DNA of 64,000 nt from Lasioglossum baleicum (GCF_051020765.1 NC_134942.1:2604001-2668000), one strand, 5' to 3'; positions 1 to 11,326 are shown, counted from the stretch's first letter. Notes: generated from the sequence alone by a model not told the origin. Made by a program: numbers and translations.

Positions 1-780
1 ATCCTTTTTTAAAACTTAGTGTTCTTCTTTGATTTTTTACGTTTTTCTATCAAATATGGCCGGGTGCTTCTTTTTTTTGCACAGTAGTCTACATATATGG
101 GACTGGAAAGGTCCCAGCCCCTTTTCGCATTACAAATCACATATACATATATGTACACTGAAATTTAATCATAGAAAATATAGGATTGAGTATTAAGGAA
201 TTAACTCCCACAATATGGTGTAATAAAGAAGGTTATTTCAATGTATATAACGAAGTGGAATAGCACTGTCCAAAGTCCAAAGTCCTCAGTTCACAAAACT
301 CGGTAACGAAATCGCTCGAAATCTCAAGAAACACATCCGTGATCGGTTCTAGGATAAGTGACGAGAAGTCAGTTCACGCGTGGTGGTCAGATATCATAAG
401 AACATCTGGAATTTATTCTTTTAAGGAAGGCGTAACCTCAGTTATCGGCTATAGGAAAGATCCCTAACTTTCGAAGCATGTGTCAATGGATGCACCCCAT
501 CGTACAACTTCGAGTTCTAGTTGCCACATTGTTTCGAGTTTGAACTTCAATGGAACTACGCCTTGAAGAGCTACATTTCCCTTCTACAATATGTTTCGCC
601 TGAAATTAATCTTATTAAATTTACTGTTTTTACCGTTTCAAATTGCGCTCACTTATATTTTTGTCACGAATGCATCCGCTGTTTACTTATACGAATGCAC
701 GGAACATATTTTTGCCATTCTCGTTACAAGCCCAAAATTTTCATTACGTATCATTTAGTTAACTAATTGGGTTGGGTTCA
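1..780. other. AT-rich sequence without recognised gene
   Basis: Nothing recognisable as a gene or mobile element. A short hairpin (TGGGAC / GTCCCA, positions 98-116) is visible. Short open frames are present but show no family signature. Confidence 0.5.
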
Positions 781-1575
781 TGAAAAGGGATTCTGATTTA
801 AAGGGCGTGCCATCAATTGTGAAGCCGACTGTAGACGAGCATAAGTTCAGTTGGCGATCATCGGTCGAAGGAGCGGTAGGACAGAGTACGCGTACCCTTA
901 CGAGCTGCCCGCTGTACCACAGCTCGTCGAAAAACAGATCAGTACTCCGAAGACCCGTACTTTCGCGTGAACCGGAAGAAGCCCGGCAACTTCCCGCAGG
1001 CAGGGAAACTTTCCCAAGGCTCTGATTAGCAGGAACCTGGCGCGGCGGCGAGGTTCCACGGTCGAGGAGGCCACCTTGTCGATCCTCGATCAGCAAACCC
1101 TGCAAGACGGTGGTTCATTGTGCGGGGACACGAAGACAATGTGTACCCGCGGTGGCCGTAGAGTAGAAAGCGAGAAAAAGACAAGCGGTGGGATTTTAGG
1201 TAGGTGGCGGCGAGTCTCGCGAGAACATATTCTCGGAAAGCCGAAAACCGAAACACGAGCTGGGGCCTCGGCTCGCCTTGCCTCGCCTCTGCCTCGGCCT
1301 CGAGGAGGGCGGCGTATGTGTGACACCGGAGAATCAACCCGCCATTCCACAGTGGCCAATTCTCTCTTTCCTCAACGGTTTCTACTCCTCCTCGTTTTTT
1401 TTTTCGTTCTTCTTCTAGACGCGAGTGCGGGCCGGCTCGTCTAAGTGGCCGCGGGGACCATTCCTTTTGGTCCCTTATCGAGTTTCAGCCGCGCAGGTAA
1501 CGTCTTAATTGGTGTTCAGGCTCTCGCGGATACATACATTGTCGCTCCGGCGAACTGAGTATCGTGAAATTTTAA
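781..1575. other. CpG-rich block
   Basis: Many CG dinucleotides and low-complexity GCCTCG-type direct repeats at about 1266-1306. Overlapping open frames on both strands follow the base composition and encode Arg/Ser/Pro-rich strings, so none is called. A promoter or untranslated first exon is possible, because a donor-like CAG/GTAACG occurs near 1496, but nothing confirms it. Confidence 0.4.
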
Positions 1576-1576
1576 T

Positions 1577-1580
<4 letters not shown>

Positions 1581-1611
<31 letters not shown>
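1581..1611. repeat. (CT)n microsatellite
   Basis: About 15 uninterrupted CT units, followed by a wider pyrimidine-rich stretch to about 1650. Confidence 0.97.
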
Positions 1612-1614
<3 letters not shown>

Positions 1615-1649
1615 TTCTGCCCTTTCTCTCCGCTACCTTGTTCTCCGCC

Positions 1650-2024
1650 TTTTCCACCAGCACGAGCTTCACGAGACCAGCATAGCACGTCGATGCCTCC
1701 GATCACCCGCCGACAACAAAGTTGCACGCACCACCGAATGCCGGACCAGTTCCAAATGGATGGACCAGATACGGTTTTTCTCCTTTTTCGCGATCAGGCC
1801 GCGCTCACCGCGCTGCTCTGCTCCTTTTACGATTCCAATGTTTCGTTACCGCTGCCAGCACCAACAGGTGGTGTGTTCGTTTGCGCCTTTAATCTCCGCT
1901 CGATCCGATCACCACGGCGCGGCGACAACACATTTTTGATGGTTCGCTTTTGGCCCGGCCGAGTTTTTCGGATACTTTCCGGTACTGTTTCGTGGTATTT
2001 CGGAGTATCTGAACTGCACATCAC
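1650..2024. other. Unique sequence, no gene recognised
   Basis: Mixed composition. The 114-codon plus-strand frame at 1693-2037 has no recognisable domain and is overlapped by a minus-strand frame. Confidence 0.4.
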
Positions 2025-2238
2025 GCTGAAGTTGTAATTCGCAGAGTTTTGGCAGTTAGTCTTGTTAGGAATCTTAATTGAATACCATGCTGAAGTTGTA
2101 ATTGCTGGGTTTTTGAGTTGGCCTTGTAGGGAATCTTAACTGGACAGGTTGCTCAAGTTGTACTTCGCGGAGGTATTCTTGTTGGGTTGTGCTGGGTTTT
2201 GGAGTTGGTCTTCGAGAGAATTTTAACTGGATAGGTTT
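2025..2238. repeat. Degenerate tandem repeat, three units of about 62-88 bp
   Basis: Units start with GCTGAAGTTGTA-like sequence at 2025, 2089 and 2151, and a fourth partial start (GCTGAACGTG) lies at 2239. Each unit carries a G/T-rich middle (GAGTTGGNCTTG-like) and ends near AATCTTAA(C/T)TGGA. Unit 3 has about 25 extra bases. The plus strand is strikingly G- and T-rich across the array. Function unknown. Confidence 0.85.
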
Positions 2239-2978
2239 GCTGAACGTGCCATTAATACGAATATCACCGTCAGTATCATCGACCTATTCGTCATTACGAA
2301 CCTGTTCTTGCTCGTACGCGACAAAAGCACCGTTTACGACGGCATTGAGCAGATATATTATGCCTTTTCCAGTGAACGACACCGATAGTGTCGTCACACG
2401 TCGCGTCGGCCAATGACATTACGTTTCAAACTGCCTCTTTCGGTACTCAGTTTCGCATATTACACCGTGTTTCGCGACCGTACGCGGACCGATAACGTTA
2501 TTTATGCGACCATCGAGGAGGACACGCGAAACCGGACCGTGAGAAAACCGAGAGTTTAATGGCCGTCGATTATGCGAACTGCTCATCGTATGTAGAAATT
2601 TTCCATCGTCTCGAACTCGGGCTTCGACGCTTGTTTCTTCTGCAAATTCTTCGTTTCATAACGGCAATGTTTTAGAATCAACTTTACAGTATATTCTATT
2701 GCACATTTTATAGACATCTTATAAAACAAACAAATAATTTGATATTTTTGTTTATTCTTTATTTATTGTTTTAATTGTAAACAATTATATGATTATAATT
2801 ATATGATCAATTCGCAATGCAATAATTAAAAAAAGCAAACTCATACATCTAGAAATAATGAAGAATTTTTTTCGATAAACAAGATTGTAATGATACATAA
2901 CATACACTATAAAATACACGAACAGTATTGTAGTTTATCGAGCAAGTGCAAAATGTACTAATTAATATTCGTTATAAG
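2239..2978. other. Unique sequence grading into AT-rich DNA
   Basis: CpG-containing to about 2640, then strongly AT-rich with short ATAATTATATGAT direct repeats near 2784-2807. A 7-bp stem hairpin (ACGACAC / GTGTCGT) sits at about 2376-2394. No gene recognised. Confidence 0.45.
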
Positions 2979-3018
2979 TAGACTGTGGATTTTATGCGTT
3001 CATGAGCCGCGGTCTGAT
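2979..3018 (+). repeat. GACTGCGG-family end (short remnant)
   Basis: TAGACTGTGGATTTTATGCG followed by a CCGCGGTCTGA-like segment, which could be the opposite end of a heavily deleted copy. It belongs to the dispersed family best seen at 37217-37390. Confidence 0.6.
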
Positions 3019-3049
3019 CGATCCATGTGTTTCGTTAGTAACTCACTAA

Positions 3050-3140
3050 CAAAGTCGGGAAGAACGCAAAGGAAAAAGTGACTTCAATTGATCTCAGGAA
3101 TCACTCCCTTCGAGGAAGTACATATTTGTACTTGTCACAA
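3050..3140. repeat. Partial copy of the ACAGGGTGTCTC repeat family
   Basis: AAAGTGACTTCAATTGATCT and GAGGAAGTACATAT match the right-hand part of the element at 51621-52151 (AAAAAGTGACTTCGAATGATC and CAAGGAAGTAATAT). Only this segment is retained. Confidence 0.65.
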
Positions 3141-4131
3141 CTCATTTCTCCTATCTCTCATAGAGTACTCGATACATATCACCGATATCGCAGGCAGTTA
3201 AGAACAAAAACGACTAAAGCGATCTTCAGGCTGTAAGAATGAAATCTTCAGTGTCACACAGCTAATTTATCGTGAAAATACCGCGGGCGGCACAATGCAG
3301 CGACCGTCGCGTCGTGCGGCATTCCACTGAAGCAAAGAAAAAGCGGACAGTCTAACGATCCAGTAGACAAGCAAACGATTGAGTATCCGATCTATCGGTG
3401 GATCGGCGCCGAGTCTTCCTAGGGGACGTTTAGCAACCGGGAGCCGGAGAGTTCCATCCAGCAGGGTTGACCTAGCGATCGTTAAATGGATTGGAAAAGA
3501 ATACTTTCCTCGGTCGAAATACCACGGACGTCGGACAGGATCGGCGTGTATTCGGTTACCGCACCTTGTCGGAAATCCTGTTTGATCCCACGGTCCGCTG
3601 GAAGGCCTCACTGATTCGTACGTGATAAACGCAAAAAACTTGCCGGGGCAACTGCACGCACCTACGTGACACCCTGGTAAAGAGATTATTGAATTCCTTC
3701 TTTCTCTCTGTTCGTTTCGCGTCTCTCGCAACCCCCTTTCGTACGTTCCCGAAATGTTGGCCGCCGGCAAAAACATGCCCGGCCGATTTCCTCGTACACG
3801 TACCCGCAAAAACCGCATTACTTAGCCCGGTTTTTGCGAATGTTTTCAGTCCCGCGCGTGCCTTTTCGCTTAACTGAGTTACTTCTATGGGGTGCGGGGC
3901 CCGCCGTGCTGCCGCGCCGCGCCGTCGTCGGGGTACACCGTACACCCCGTGCAAAACCTGCGGAGTCGCCAGAGATCGTTCGCCGGTTTTCGGAAATGAG
4001 AGTCCTGACCAAACAAGGGTAGCAAATGGGAAATCCTCGACAAGACCGGGACAGTTCAATGGGTCAGTAAAATGTTCAGCGTGACTGCTATCGCCGCGCC
4101 ATACTAAGCTACTGGTATGCAAGTTGTTTAT
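3140..4131. other. CpG-rich unique block, no gene recognised
   Basis: CpG-dense sequence, especially 3380-4080. Long overlapping frames occur on both strands (for example minus 3556-4122), but they are Arg/Ser/Ala-rich and mutually overlapping, as expected from composition. I see no domain or convincing exon. Confidence 0.45.
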
Positions 4132-4262
4132 ACAGGGTGTCTCAAAATTACCTCCGGAGCGAAAAATGGGAGGTTCCTGAGATCATTTCAAGCGACATTT
4201 TCCTTTGAAAAAATGTCGTCCGCGGCTTCGTTAACGAGTTATTAACGAAAAACACGGACCAA
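4132..4262. mobile_element. Truncated ACAGGGTGTCTC element
   Basis: Starts ATACAGGGTGTCTCAAAATT and continues through segments shared, in inverse order, with 52025-52151: TTCCTTTGAAAAAATGTCG, ACGAGTTATTAACG and CACGGACCAAT(C/T)AGAGCGC. Only one arm of the foldback is present, and the copy breaks off into CpG-rich sequence. Probably a non-autonomous DNA element; superfamily not certain. Confidence 0.65.
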
Positions 4263-4356
4263 TCAGAGCGCGAGCTAGACGCGTGCAGCCCGGCGCGCCG
4301 GCGCGGCAGCCGAGTGTCGGTGGCACGCCGCGATGTCGCAACGAACAAAAGTTTCT

Positions 4357-4598
4357 CGATGATGTGAATCCTCGCCAATTTCGATAAGCTTTGGATATGA
4401 ACATGATTCTGAACAACATTTCCCTTTACAGTTTATGTCGATCGGCTTTAGTTTACGATATTATTGTAAATCGATCGATGTAAATACTATCTCCTCGTCG
4501 ATTTCGATGAGCTTTATTTCAAAGGAAAAAGATATTTAAAACATCGAATTTATAACATATTTCAAAGTCATCGAAATCGGTGAGGACCCACATCATCG
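4357..4598. repeat. Inverted repeat, arms of about 43 bp
   Basis: The left arm at 4357-4399 (starting CGATGATGTGAATCCTCGCC) is matched in reverse complement by 4556-4598. A third, direct-oriented partial copy (TCGATTTCGATGAGCTTTAT) lies at about 4498. The element type is not recognised. Confidence 0.7.
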
Positions 4599-4601
4599 GC
4601 A

Positions 4602-5374
4602 ACTTTACCCGAACGATGGAAGAAGCACAAACTTATTGAATTAAAAACTCACTTATTCAACCGTAAATCCATTTGACTACCGCATACAACAACCACCACA
4701 CTTTCACATAATTGTTGAGCTCGTAGCACACTTTTATAACTCGTATCGATAGCGAACGAAATTACTTACTCCGACGCGGAAAGAGTTCGATGCTCTTCGC
4801 GATGCCGCGCGAAACTGTGCTCTACCAGCTTTCGAATATTTTCATAAGCCATAAATGCATAAAAAACCGCCGGCTAATTATCATTCGTTATATGTTCCAC
4901 GAAGACAAAAAGAACGCATAAATTGTACATTTTCATCCCACGGTTTATCGACAATTAGAGAGCGCATCCGTTTAATAAATCACACGTCCGGACGAATCGA
5001 AATTCATCACGGAACAATGCGACGCGACGCAACAAAAGTTGATGCAACAAAAGACACATCCCCGTCGAATCTTGGCTCGCTCGAAACGCGGCGGTAAGTG
5101 TTTCAATCGGTTCTTGAACCACCGGTTATGGGGCCCGACACAGCAACCCGTCGCGTCGTCCTGTCCCAAAACAGTCCAAAAAGAAGAGGGACCGACTAAT
5201 TGGCCGTACGATCGAGCACATACAAAGTGATACTTAGTACACGCCTGTCGAAATCGATGAGAACGGACTTCGGTTCTGCATCGCGGTGCAATTAAAAAAG
5301 ATGGCCCCGATGACGCGGGAAGGGGAAGATGACGGGAAGATCGACGTCGATCGGGAAGCAAATCAGCCGGTTCG
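4602..5374. other. Unique sequence, no gene recognised
   Basis: Mixed composition. It contains one GACTGCGG-family end (listed separately) and no coding signal I trust. Confidence 0.4.
4850..4878 (-). repeat. GACTGCGG-family end, reverse orientation
   Basis: CATAAATGCATAAAAAACCG followed by CCGGCTAA matches the reverse complement of the family terminus. No opposite end is recognised nearby. Confidence 0.55.
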
Positions 5375-5402
5375 TAGACTGAGGATTTTATGCATATATA
5401 TA
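5375..5402 (+). repeat. GACTGCGG-family end
   Basis: TAGACTGAGGATTTTATGCA matches the family terminus at 18 of 20 positions or better. The rest of the element is not recognised. Confidence 0.65.
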
Positions 5403-6591
5403 AGTGACCGGAAGATGGCGACCACTATTGCCTAGAGGCATGGGCAATGGTAGTCAAAGATATCTTTTCTATTTTAATAAATTATTGCTTGACTGGCATT
5501 ACCGGCGTTCTCTTACACTCCGTGTCCGTGCGGATAGTACATACATACATATAAGTATACATGTATGTGGACGATTAGGGCAGACCAGGCAGCGTCTTCC
5601 GCGGAAAGAGAGGATCGACGTGGATCGGGAAGCAGATCGGTTCTGCGATGAGAAAGGTTATCGATCGTACGTCGGCAAGGTCGCCGAGTCCGACTATTAA
5701 TTTAATTGCCGGATCAAGGGAGGAGGTGTGCTCTGAATGCAACGGCTGTTTCGACAATTCGAGACCGCTGGCCGGTTGGAATTCAGCATTGCGGGAGGCG
5801 CAATCTTGGCTACCATGCACGCCTCGGAATCCTGCATCGTGCTGGCGGCGGCTGGCAGCGGATCGAACGAGCTCGCCGACGTCCGCGACATCGGCTCCCA
5901 AAGTAAAAGAAAAAAAGGAAAAGGGAAGAGGAATCGACTTGCTTCGCGAACCGATTCTAGTGCGGTTGCGAAAGGGCCCCAGTGTCACACACACACAGGG
6001 CCTGTGGACCCGAAGTACGGGGTCTTCTTATTTTTCTTTCTTCGTCGCGTCATCCGCTTCGTCTGCTTCCCCTCTTCTTTTTGCTTTTTAGCGGGAAAAC
6101 GGGTTACCGTAAACGAACGCCGATTAATCGCTCGATATAATTTCCTTGTTTACGCGTGAACCGTCGCCGCGGGCCGCCGCGGTCCGGAGGGCGACTTTCG
6201 ACTAGTTTTTTCCAGCGCGACGAGTACGGCGATCGGCGATGGTGGCCTACGAGGAGAAGAAACCCGAGGAATTCCGCGGAGCAGGTGTCGATTTAATAGA
6301 CGTTCCTCTCCCGGTGTTGCGTTTTATGGTCGAGTTGACTTCGGTATTAGTCAGCGATGTGCAGTGGCGCGCGTATTATGGTAATAGGGCTTACGTCGCG
6401 ACGTTTCCTTTTTTTCCGAGATATGCTCCCTGTCCAGCGACAGTGACAAACACCTTCCCTTCCTCGATGCTGCTCGTGGGGTAGTAACGACGCACAGTGG
6501 TCGATAAGAAGACTGGTGCAGAAAGAAATGATTTCAGGAAATTGTTGTACAATTCGATTCATTAAGATCTAATGAATCCAGTTCTGATACG
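5403..6591. other. Unique sequence, no gene recognised
   Basis: Includes a 13-bp imperfect hairpin stem at 5420-5455 (GACCACTATTGCC / GGGCAATGGTAGTC) and a short AC tract near 5987-5996. Overlapping frames of up to 147 codons on both strands have no recognisable family signature. Confidence 0.4.
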
Positions 6592-6668
6592 TGGACAACG
6601 AATTTTATGCGTTTATGACAAAAATGAGTAGGTGTCATTTAATTTGTCATGAAAATTCGCTGTCTACT
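6592..6668. mobile_element. Short GACTGCGG-family element with both ends
   Basis: The left end TGGACAACGAATTTTATGCG is mirrored by the right end CATGAAAATTCGCTGTCTAC. The interior includes GACAAAAATGAGTAGGTGT, also found at 39247-39295 and 46977-46996. At 77 bp it is one of the smallest complete copies. Confidence 0.75.
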
Positions 6669-7240
6669 AATAGTTGTCTTCTTGATCGAATTTCATTAAT
6701 AACATAACTAAGAAAATAATGATTGAAAATTATTACAGTATCAATGATGGTATTTCTCCTCTGAACAGGTTCCGAATTGTTTAACAAATAACGAATTATT
6801 TATATAACTTAGGTCATTCGTAACATATCCCATAATTTGAATATTCATTGAATAAACGTAATTAAATTTTTTACATAAAATTGGGTATCAGAATCGGATA
6901 CTTATTCATTTTTTTAATTGTTTCATCTATAGATTTTGGATATTCATGTACTCTATATACATGAATAATATTTATAATATTCATTATAAAGATAAATTAT
7001 TGGACGTGTCGTGAGAATTATAAAGTCGATTTAATGATATAATCTAGCCTATAAATCAATTTGGATTGAAGCAGTACAAACTCTCGGTTATTGAAATATT
7101 AATTAATCTTCTAAAGAAATAAGCTCTGTCACGAGCGCAAATTTTCATCGTTTTAACATTACGTAGCGTAGCGCATACTTCGATTGAGCAATCGTGTTGC
7201 AAGGTGCGCTCTCGAGATTACACTTCGTTATGCGGTTGTG
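6669..7240. other. AT-rich sequence
   Basis: Strongly AT-rich with no gene or element recognised. Confidence 0.5.
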
Positions 7241-7260
7241 TGACCTTGAGTGACCTTGAC
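7241..7260 (-). promoter_or_regulatory. Tandem TCAAGGTCA sites (candidate nuclear-receptor element)
   Basis: Plus strand reads TGACCTTGAG then TGACCTTGAC, a 10-bp direct repeat. On the minus strand each unit contains TCAAGGTCA, the extended half-site known for FTZ-F1/SF-1 and ERR-type orphan receptors. The AGGTCA cores are spaced as DR4. Function is inferred from the motif alone; chance is possible in 64 kb. Confidence 0.4.
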
Positions 7261-9940
7261 CGGTCTTGTGGCACGGGTCGTTGAACCCGTATCAAAAGCG
7301 CTAGTCATCAACCAGACCGACCTTGAAATTTCACCGATGCCTGCGCTTGTTAAATCGGCAATTTCCTTGTGCCGTGCGCAATTCAATTCGAAAATTACAA
7401 TCACATTAATATTTCAGTATCTACCTTCTGTATCATCAGATCAAATTATTTGTCATTAGCAGGCTACGAACTTTTATGCAAAATAGAAGTCTTCTGCATG
7501 AATTACATGAAATACGGATTGCATAGAAATTTCTTTCTTTCGTTAACGATTTCAATAGGTTCGAAAATAGCGTCAGTTATCAAGTCAAATCGCAGAATCA
7601 TTCTGCACGTTGAAAGTAACGGACGCACACAACCAGTCTTCTCGCTCCGCATACATATATTAATACAATTATTTTTATTCGATGAAACATGCACCAAAAA
7701 ATAAATTCCAAGATTAAAATCGGCCGGTTTATGATCCGCCGCGAGGGAAATGGCGATGTTCGATCGATTTTGCGAAGCAACTGTACAAACGATTGATCGG
7801 TGGCATCGGTAGCGTGACGGAAGCGACGATAGTTCGCCGAAAACCGAGCAAAACGATCGGATCAGCCGCGGTTTTGTGGCAGGATTCCAGAGACGAGCCT
7901 GTAACGAGTCGCTCTGCCACTCTTCAAATACCAAAAGAGCCCGAACTGTCTCATCCACGGTTTTCAGAGAGCTCGCTCGCGCCGCGCCGCGCCGCGCCGA
8001 TCCGATAGTCTACCGGGGTAATTCAGCGTTTTGCTGATCATTTTTCTGCGGCAATCAGCATTCGCCAAGGAGCTGTATAAACTGCTAGCAACTGGTTTAA
8101 CCAGACCAGTCGGTTCGATTTTTCCGTCGATCCTTTTGGTAGCCGTCCGCGATTTTTAGGCTCGTCCAGTTTCTAGTCTAGATTGAATATTTCGATCGGA
8201 GACGCGCTGCTTTTGCCATAATTTCCACGATTCCGTTCGAACAGGTTGAGCGACGATCGGAAAAGTTACTCGGAACTCTTACACACAGCTATTCCAATAG
8301 ATCCTCTCATGTTCTCGAACAACCTTCACCTGTGACCGCGACACACGCTCTTCTAATCAACGTTAATGAATTCGTTGCACCCAGCGCTGTTAGCGTTCAT
8401 TATTCGTGGACATCATAGTCGTTTAATCTATTCGCGCTGGACTGAAAGTCACCCGCCTGTTCGAAATATTATATGAGCCAGTTCGTCGGAATTTGTATGG
8501 ATTGCTGACTAATAAATAGTGTTTATTGCTCCGCGCGATACCATCTTCAGAATTTCCATAATTGCGACATATCATGTTAGTAGGAGTAATTCGGATTTTT
8601 CTGACAGCGAGTAACAACCTGGTTTGTTTGATTCTGATCTGCTAGGAGTAACCTTCTTCCAGCGAATGCAGTCATTCGTTTGTATTGCGTATTCATAATT
8701 TTGATACGTACAAAATTGAAAGAACAATGTTATATCGTGTACTGGCTTTAGATCGTTCTGTTTACGTAATGAAACGCGTATTCGAAAAACGAATAATTCG
8801 GATATTGTTTCGGATAACAGAGGTCCTACAGTATCGTGGATTTAACAAGCAAGTGTGACCCGAATTGTGTCGTATTTGGTGTCGTTTTAATTAGAACAGT
8901 GTCACCAATATGTTGGCATCAGTTTCACTAAAAACAAATAAGTGTTGCAAATAAGAGATCTCGATTGAAACTTTCTATTCGAAACTAGAAAACCCCAGAC
9001 AAAATGTAAATTAAGGAAATATACCCGATCACATTCAAATGATCCTAACACTGGTACAAAATGGTCGCATCAACGTCATTAAAGGATCGTTTGAAAAAGT
9101 GGAATCTCTAGAAAATCCACATTGCTCCTAGGACCAGTTCCACGAGGTCCATCTACGTCGATTTTCCTCCAAATAAGGGGTGCGCGTGGAAACAAATGTA
9201 TGTGGGAATCAGAAAAGGCCAGGGAACGCCTTAAGGATGATCCACATCGGGCGTCCTTGCAAGAAGATGGAAGAAAAAGCTGCACCGCCGCCCGGAGTCG
9301 TGCTCCCTGCGTCTGTGCACTGTACACACGTCTACCCACATAGTAGATATGTACTCGCTGCCGCCTTCGCTTTGCTTTCCACTCTGGAAATTCCATTCTG
9401 GTGTACACGTGGTACCACCGGGGCCCCAGGCCTTTAAAAATAGAGGAAACGAGTATATAACGGCGCTGTGGATCGTAAACCCGGGGTGTGTTTTCTCTTT
9501 TCTGGCTACCGACCGACTTTATTACGGCTGTTTACGCGCAGTTTAGGGCGGCAGACCTTGCGGCGGAAAGGGTGGCTCACAGATGTCGAGAATCATGGAG
9601 GATGCGACCCTACGGGAAATTAAAGTGGTCTTGTTTGCACTCGCGCGCGGGGACATATTCTACGGTCGACCTTTCGGAAATGCCCCCGTAGCTCTGCCTC
9701 ATAAATATTACGAGGGTCAGGCAAACATTGTCCACTCTTTGTCTAATTTTTCCGTCCGAGCAGAATTTTCTTCCAGATCGGTTATTTTTTCGATATACAG
9801 TTACTCTTGACACTGGATTAGCAATTTTTCAATTGCAGCATAGTAGAATGTAGAGGGTTGGCTCCGACCCTAAGTGCTCCATCCTTTCGTTACTATTAAA
9901 ACGATATCCTCCCACTAACTACTCAAACATCTCGAGACGA
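7261..9940. other. Unique sequence, no gene recognised
   Basis: Mixed AT and moderate-CpG DNA. A GCGCC pentamer run is at 7979-7999. No transposon ends and no convincing exon. Frames such as minus 7503-7958 and minus 9079-9408 lack domain signatures. Confidence 0.4.
7979..7999. repeat. (GCGCC)n pentamer run
   Basis: Four tandem GCGCC-type units. A similar run on the other strand is at 39604-39623. Confidence 0.85.
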
Positions 9941-10336
9941 TTAAGGCGAAAGGGTAGTCACGTGACAAAACTAGCAAAGAACTAGAATCTAACTAGATTT
10001 TCGGTCGAAACATGGGTTTGCGGCCCGCGGCTTTCTGTCCTTATTTGAGCAAATTTTGGGCTGGGTGAGGGCTCATTCTAAAGAGGAAGGTTCAGCGCAG
10101 CCCGCTCGACAAATAATTTAACGAGATTATGTTTATATCTAATAATATGAGTAGAGTAGAGGAAAAATCGAGAAAAACACCCGCAGAATCCAATGTATTT
10201 TTCTGTCACAAATAGACTTGTTTGACTGATATGATGAGATGGGGTCCAGCGGGCCGCAAACCCATGTTTTCACCCAAAATCTAGTTAGATTCTAGTTCTT
10301 TGCTAGTTTTGTCACGTGACTACCCTCCCGCCTTAA
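9941..10336. mobile_element. Complete palindromic TTAA-flanked MITE
   Basis: TTAA at 9941-9944 and 10333-10336 bracket a 388-bp element. The ends are GGCGAAAGGGTAGTCACGTG on the left and, in reverse complement, GGCGGGAGGGTAGTCACGTG on the right. The arms (about 9945-10035 and 10249-10332) match for about 85-90 bp, including CAAAACTAGCAAAGAACTAG. The centre is AT-rich. TTAA duplication is the hallmark of piggyBac-type insertion; there is no transposase, so it is non-autonomous. Family assignment beyond target site is inference. Confidence 0.9.
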
Positions 10337-10915
10337 CCGGACACCTAATAGTAGTTACATACGATGAAACCGTGAGAAACGTCTGTGTTGCAAGTGTTAA
10401 ATAAACGCACCTCTCTGAAAATCACGAACTTTGGCAATCACGGAATAATTTGGCCGGGCGAATCTCTGCTGTAGCTTTCCCGTTCAGCGTTTCGACGAGT
10501 CCGAAACAAGGGGGAATGATCGAGGCTCCAGGGGCCAAACGATTTACCGCAGAAACGTAATATGGACCGAAGATCATAAGGCAGACGTTATAAATAAAAC
10601 ATGATACGCGGCGCGATTGTTTCGCATGTAGCACCGGATGACACGACGAAGCCCTGTCTGAATCTCTGGTAGATCGTCGGCGAGAGATTTCGCTTGGTGA
10701 ATGGCAGCCATCCTCCTATAGTACACGTCGTGTGGTATGCGATGGGATTTGATAAAGACCGGGCCACGCTAATCGAACAAGCGCCATTCTCCGGCCCGAA
10801 GAATTCTGCTTTTGATTATGCACACACCGCACCGCGTCGATGATGATGCTTTCTTTGAAAACCGCCAACCGTCATTCACGCGCGCGCACGCCCACACTGA
10901 TATCTCACGTTCTCA

Positions 10916-10917
<2 letters not shown>
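10337..10917. other. Unique sequence, no gene recognised
   Basis: Mixed composition with no repeat or exon seen. Confidence 0.4.

Positions 10918-10956
<39 letters not shown>
10918..10956. repeat. (TC)n microsatellite
   Basis: About 18 uninterrupted TC units. The Ser/Leu-repeat reading frames crossing it are artefacts of the repeat. Confidence 0.97.
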
Positions 10957-10959
<3 letters not shown>

Positions 10960-11126
10960 CACTTTTTCTTTCTTCCACTCTCTTCGTGATTTGCACTCCG
11001 CTGAGCTAATTGACGGGAACGCGGTGACGACGAATGTCTTCATCAATTTGGCCGGCAAGTTTGGTAAATAAAAATGCGTCGAATAAATTTACCCATACAC
11101 ATTCTTTTGATTATTTTTGGATATAC

Positions 11127-11303
11127 TATTGGGTTGGCAAGAAGGTAATTTCGGTATTTTATTTTCCCTTTTGTTCGATGATCTTTTGCCAAAAAGATTA
11201 AATAAGAAAATACATATTTTATCGATTCATCACTTGAATAAAGAAATTCAGTTTTATTTCACTGTGAAATACCGAAATTACTTTCTTGCCAAGCCAACGA
11301 TTA
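11127..11303. mobile_element. Mariner deletion derivative (irritans-type ends)
   Basis: TA at 11127-11128 is followed by TTGGGTTGGCAAGAAGGTAA. The right end carries the reverse complement, CTTTCTTGCCAAGCCAA, with TA just beyond. The interior matches the 58565-58795 element over GAT-rich and AAATAAGAAAATA segments. The minus strand keeps the extreme C-terminus of a mariner transposase (see 11159-11197). The element is about 175 bp against about 1.3 kb for a full mariner, so most of the gene is deleted. Confidence 0.85.
11159..11197 (-). pseudogene. Mariner transposase C-terminal remnant
   Basis: The minus strand reads (S)FWQKIIEQKGK then stop, matching the conserved end of mariner transposases (a WxKxIExxGK pattern just before the stop). 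Only about 12 codons survive; an in-frame stop lies immediately upstream. Catalytic residues are absent. Confidence 0.65.
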
Positions 11304-11326
11304 TTTTTATGGGAAATCAATATCTA

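Noticed and set aside
3556..4122. 188-codon minus-strand open frame
   Set aside because: Overlaps several frames on the other strand in a CpG-rich block. Arg-rich, and it ends near a truncated repeat.
5420..5455. 13-bp hairpin considered as a microRNA precursor
   Set aside because: The stem is too short and there is no flanking paired region.
5575..6159. Overlapping frames of 139-147 codons on both strands
   Set aside because: Mutually overlapping with no recognisable family, consistent with chance in moderately GC-rich DNA.
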